A stretch of 14,881 bases of DNA, taken from the NCBI GenBank assembly GCA_964544285.1, contig CAZJAQ010000033.1:1-14881 (forward strand). The letters run 5' to 3'. The notes under the pieces were generated by a model. That model saw nothing but the letters and a program-made list of their open reading frames with translations. It did no database searches and was not told the DNA's origin. A program made the translations under genes and the position numbers. This document shows, piece after piece, positions 12,597 through 14,881 of the stretch (position 1 is its first letter; every line of letters begins with the position of its first letter). The stretch is from CAYGVX01 sp964544285 (GTDB lineage: Archaea; Thermoproteota; Bathyarchaeia; Bathyarchaeales; SOJC01).

Positions 12597-13391
12597 ATGC
12601 CCAAGATAATAGTCTGCCTCAAACAAGCCATCGACGTTAGCCAGTTGAAGGTAGACCCGTCCACAAGGCGATTAGTAACAGCCGGAGTGCCGCGGAAAAT
12701 CAGCGATTTCGACAAGAACGCGTTGGAGGAAGCCGTTCGTCTTAAGGAAAAACTCGGCGGCGAAGCCCTAACCGTCACCGTGAGCGCTGAAGACGCGAAG
12801 ACTTCGATTCGCGAAGCTTTGGCGATGGGAGCTGACAGAGGATACTTCGTAACAGAGGAGGCTTTGCAGAATTCCGATACACTAGTCACTTCCCTCGTGT
12901 TAGCTGAAGCGATAAAGAAAATCGGTCAATTCGACCTTATACTCTGTGGCGAGGCGTCCGTTGATGGTTTTTCAGCACAGGTTGGACCCCGCCTCGCTGA
13001 GCTTCTGAAGATCCCTATAATCACGTATGCGCGGCAAATTAGCTTAGAAGGCACTACGCTCACTGTCGAGAGAGTTCTTGAAGACCGTTATGAGATGGTG
13101 AGGGCTAGTACTCCAGCCATCGTTACTGTGACGAAGGAGATTAACGAGCCACGGATTCCATCGCTCATGGCAATAATGAAAGCCTCCAAGAAGGAAATAG
13201 TGTTTTGGAAGCTGGCAGACGTCAATATTTCGTCAGAACAGGTTGGGGAGGCAGGTTCAGGCGTCAGAATCATTGAAGTGTTGGCACCAAAGGTAGAACG
13301 GAAAAAAACCGTCATCGAGGGAGAGACTCCTGCCGAAATCGCCGATAGACTGGTGAAAGCGCTCATCCAAGAAGGCGTTGCGGGGAGGTAA
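12597..13391 (+). CDS. etfB: Electron transfer flavoprotein, beta subunit
   Basis: The product has 264 residues, the usual EtfB length. With EtfA it forms a soluble dimer that takes electrons from acyl-CoA and other dehydrogenases. It opens with KIIVCLKQAIDVSQLKVDP, followed by DFDKNALEEAVRLKE, the nucleotide-binding GEASVDGFSAQVGPRLAELL (118-137), and the signature RYEMVRASTPAIVTVTKEIN with EPRIPSLMAIMKASKKEI. The AQVGP form at 127-131 looks more like clostridial (often bifurcating) and FixA-type EtfB than the mitochondrial type; this was judged by eye. The ATG start has AGGTGAG about seven bases upstream. The stop is six bases before etfA. Confidence 0.93.
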   Translation: MPKIIVCLKQAIDVSQLKVDPSTRRLVTAGVPRKISDFDKNALEEAVRLKEKLGGEALTVTVSAEDAKTSIREALAMGADRGYFVTEEALQNSDTLVTSLVLAEAIKKIGQFDLILCGEASVDGFSAQVGPRLAELLKIPIITYARQISLEGTTLTVERVLEDRYEMVRASTPAIVTVTKEINEPRIPSLMAIMKASKKEIVFWKLADVNISSEQVGEAGSGVRIIEVLAPKVERKKTVIEGETPAEIADRLVKALIQEGVAGR

Positions 13392-13397
13392 GGAGCA

Positions 13398-14363
13398 ATG
13401 AGTGAAAATAAGGGAGTTTGGGTTTTTTCAGAGAACTATGATCTGATGCTGGAACTATTAGCTGGCGGAACCCCACTGGCGAGAGGTCTTAAGACGGAAC
13501 TCGCAGCAGTTCTTCTCGGAACGGAAATAGAGAACAAAGCCGATGAAATAATTAAACATGGTGCTGACAAGGTTTTCGTAGTCGACCACCCACGCCTAAA
13601 AGAATTCCAGACAGAAACCTATCTGAATGCATTAACAAGCCTTGCAAAAAGCAACAAACCTGAAATAATTCTCATCGGGTCTACCAAGAATGGAAAGGAA
13701 CTGGCTTCCCGTCTTGCCACAAGACTTCAAACAGGATGCACGCCTGACTGTAGCCAACTGTCCATCAACGAAGAAGGACAACTCGCGACCAAGAGAATTG
13801 TGTACAGTGGAACAGCCCTCGTAACAGCCTCCTACCGCAAGAAACCTCAAATCGCAACTGTCCCCATGAGAACGTTCGAGAAGCTCGAACCCAAGGAAAG
13901 AAGGGGTGAAGTGGTGAAAGCCTCCGTCGAGTTCGAGGAGCCGAAGATAGAAGTCGTGGGCATCAAGAAGGTTGAAGTGGCTGACGTGAAAATCGAAGAG
14001 GCACGAATAGTCGTGTGCGGTGGAAGGGGCATCGAGAAAAAAGAAGACTTCAAACCCCTCGAAGAACTCGCCCAGGTTCTCGGCGGTCAAGTGGGCAACA
14101 CGAGGCCGTTGGCTGAAGACCGAAAATGGTTCACTGGATGGGTCGGCTTGTCGGGGAAGAAGATTAAACCCACGCTTTACATTGGATGCGGCATAAGCGG
14201 CATGATTCAACACGTAGCAGGAATGCGGGATTCACAAGTGGTCGTTGCCATCAACAAAGACCCCGAAGCAGCCATCTTCGAAGTAGCCGACTATGTGATT
14301 GTTGGCGACCTCTACGAGCTGGTACCAGCAATCGTGAACGAACTAAAGAAGACACTGAGGTAA
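13398..14363 (+). CDS. etfA: Electron transfer flavoprotein, alpha subunit
   Basis: The product has 321 residues. The N-terminal part is the alpha/beta domain that faces EtfB. The C-terminal FAD domain begins near RIVVCGGRGI and ends in the hallmark KPTLYIGCGISGMIQHVAGM (257-276), then AINKDPEAAIFEVADYVIVGD. The usual GISGAIQH is GISGMIQH here, a mild change. No ferredoxin-like extension is fused to it. GGGGAGG (13382-13388) lies nine bases before the ATG, and etfB ends six bases upstream, so both are made from one transcript. No fixC/ETF-quinone oxidoreductase or acyl-CoA dehydrogenase gene follows; the next gene is on the opposite strand only 27 bases away. Confidence 0.95.
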   Translation: MSENKGVWVFSENYDLMLELLAGGTPLARGLKTELAAVLLGTEIENKADEIIKHGADKVFVVDHPRLKEFQTETYLNALTSLAKSNKPEIILIGSTKNGKELASRLATRLQTGCTPDCSQLSINEEGQLATKRIVYSGTALVTASYRKKPQIATVPMRTFEKLEPKERRGEVVKASVEFEEPKIEVVGIKKVEVADVKIEEARIVVCGGRGIEKKEDFKPLEELAQVLGGQVGNTRPLAEDRKWFTGWVGLSGKKIKPTLYIGCGISGMIQHVAGMRDSQVVVAINKDPEAAIFEVADYVIVGDLYELVPAIVNELKKTLR

Positions 14364-14390
14364 CAACTAGCACAACAGTCAACAGCATGA

Positions 14391-14881
14391 CTATCTGTTC
14401 AGAAGGGTGAGTCGGTCAACGAGAGCTTTCCTGTCCTCTGGATGATCTTCCCACAATTTCCGATTGAGTCTGAATTCTTCCCCAGAAATCTTACCCTTCC
14501 TTTGTAGTTCGGTGAGCAACTTCACAAAATCTGCAAACTGTTGTTGTCGTTCAATTTTCGCTTTAGCTCCAAGTCCGCCCATGTTGCGAGAATCCATTTT
14601 AGGCGGAGGATAGGATTCATATAAGAATCTTGCGAAATAAGGAATTTCCCAAGACTGGGTTTCTGGGCATTTCATTTTGACTTCAAGAACTTCTGAGTTA
14701 AGGAGTTCATATTTCTCGCCTAAGGTAAGACTGTCATAGTTTGTCGGGTACTCTTGCCTTTCCACGATATTGGTAAGAAAATGTTCTAGGTGGCTGGTTT
14801 TGAAAATGGGCAATATCTCCTCAGTCTCAAAATTGAAGCAAAAAATGATCTTCTTAGCTATGTGTCTATCTCCGCCCAAAT
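14391..14881 (-). CDS. Unrecognised protein, 5' end cut by the window edge
   Basis: About 163 residues of the C-terminal part are visible and the frame is open to the window end. A TTG at 14879 might be a start, but the true one probably lies outside. The protein is soluble and charged, with many aromatic residues (KKIIFCFNFETEEILPIF, IPYFARFLYESYPPPK). Its end (FVKLLTELQRKGKISGEEF) weakly recalls the short helical SHOCT motif of a Leu-rich helix, a KG turn and an EEF helix. No catalytic motif is clear, and I do not assign a function. It converges on etfA. Confidence 0.6.
   Translation of the reverse strand, partial: LGGDRHIAKKIIFCFNFETEEILPIFKTSHLEHFLTNIVERQEYPTNYDSLTLGEKYELLNSEVLEVKMKCPETQSWEIPYFARFLYESYPPPKMDSRNMGGLGAKAKIERQQQFADFVKLLTELQRKGKISGEEFRLNRKLWEDHPEDRKALVDRLTLLNR

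Noticed and set aside
14391..14881. Assignment of the last gene as a nuclease or SHOCT-domain protein
   Set aside because: The SHOCT-like helix-turn-helix end is only a loose resemblance and no catalytic residues are visible.

Overview
The window is archaeal. It encodes RNA polymerase subunit H (an Rpb5 homologue), the archaeal form of phosphopantetheine adenylyltransferase, and pantoate kinase, an enzyme of the archaeal route to coenzyme A. The tRNA-Pro gene encodes its own CCA, TATA-like boxes sit about 35-50 bases before many starts, and several genes are followed by oligo-T tracts. The mix (COG4880-type secreted propeller, NosD beta-helix with dockerin-like end, winged-helix protein with membrane tail, EtfBA, GlpX-like phosphatase) most resembles the TACK side, possibly Bathyarchaeia. 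That lineage call is inferred from gene content and was not tested.

Layout. 1-54 is the tail of a probable membrane protein with an oligo-T tract behind it. 169-246 is tRNA-Pro(TGG). 341-787 is a winged-helix regulator with two membrane helices, and 863-2665 a membrane-anchored beta-propeller protein. On the minus strand follow a GlpX-type fructose-1,6-bisphosphatase (3687-2704) and a small zinc-ribbon protein (3930-3733). Upstream of the zinc ribbon is a candidate C/D box sRNA (about 4018-3954, minus strand). 4176-6083 is an A+T-richer secreted beta-helix protein with an inserted domain and a dockerin-like end. The minus strand then carries a membrane-anchored transglutaminase-like protein, a YdjM/DUF457 membrane protein and a DegT-family aminotransferase.

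The clearest functional unit is the minus-strand operon from 10994 to 8788: a multi-pass membrane protein resembling ECF-transporter S components, pantoate kinase and phosphopantetheine adenylyltransferase. The genes are packed with no gap (stop then TTG start) or a 4-base overlap (TTGA). This ties the transporter to coenzyme A synthesis and suggests pantoate, or a relative, as its substrate.

Divergent from that operon is a solitary rpoH. Its product is 183 residues long, because the usual archaeal Rpb5 C-terminal domain is preceded by a domain that aligns by eye with the N-terminal jaw domain of eukaryotic Rpb5. This is the most interesting item in the window. Next are a HAD phosphatase and the electron-transfer flavoprotein pair etfB-etfA, with no quinone oxidoreductase partner in view. 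The window ends inside an unrecognised minus-strand gene.

No CRISPR array, insertion sequence, integrase or defence island was seen. No gene-free stretch exceeds 300 bases.
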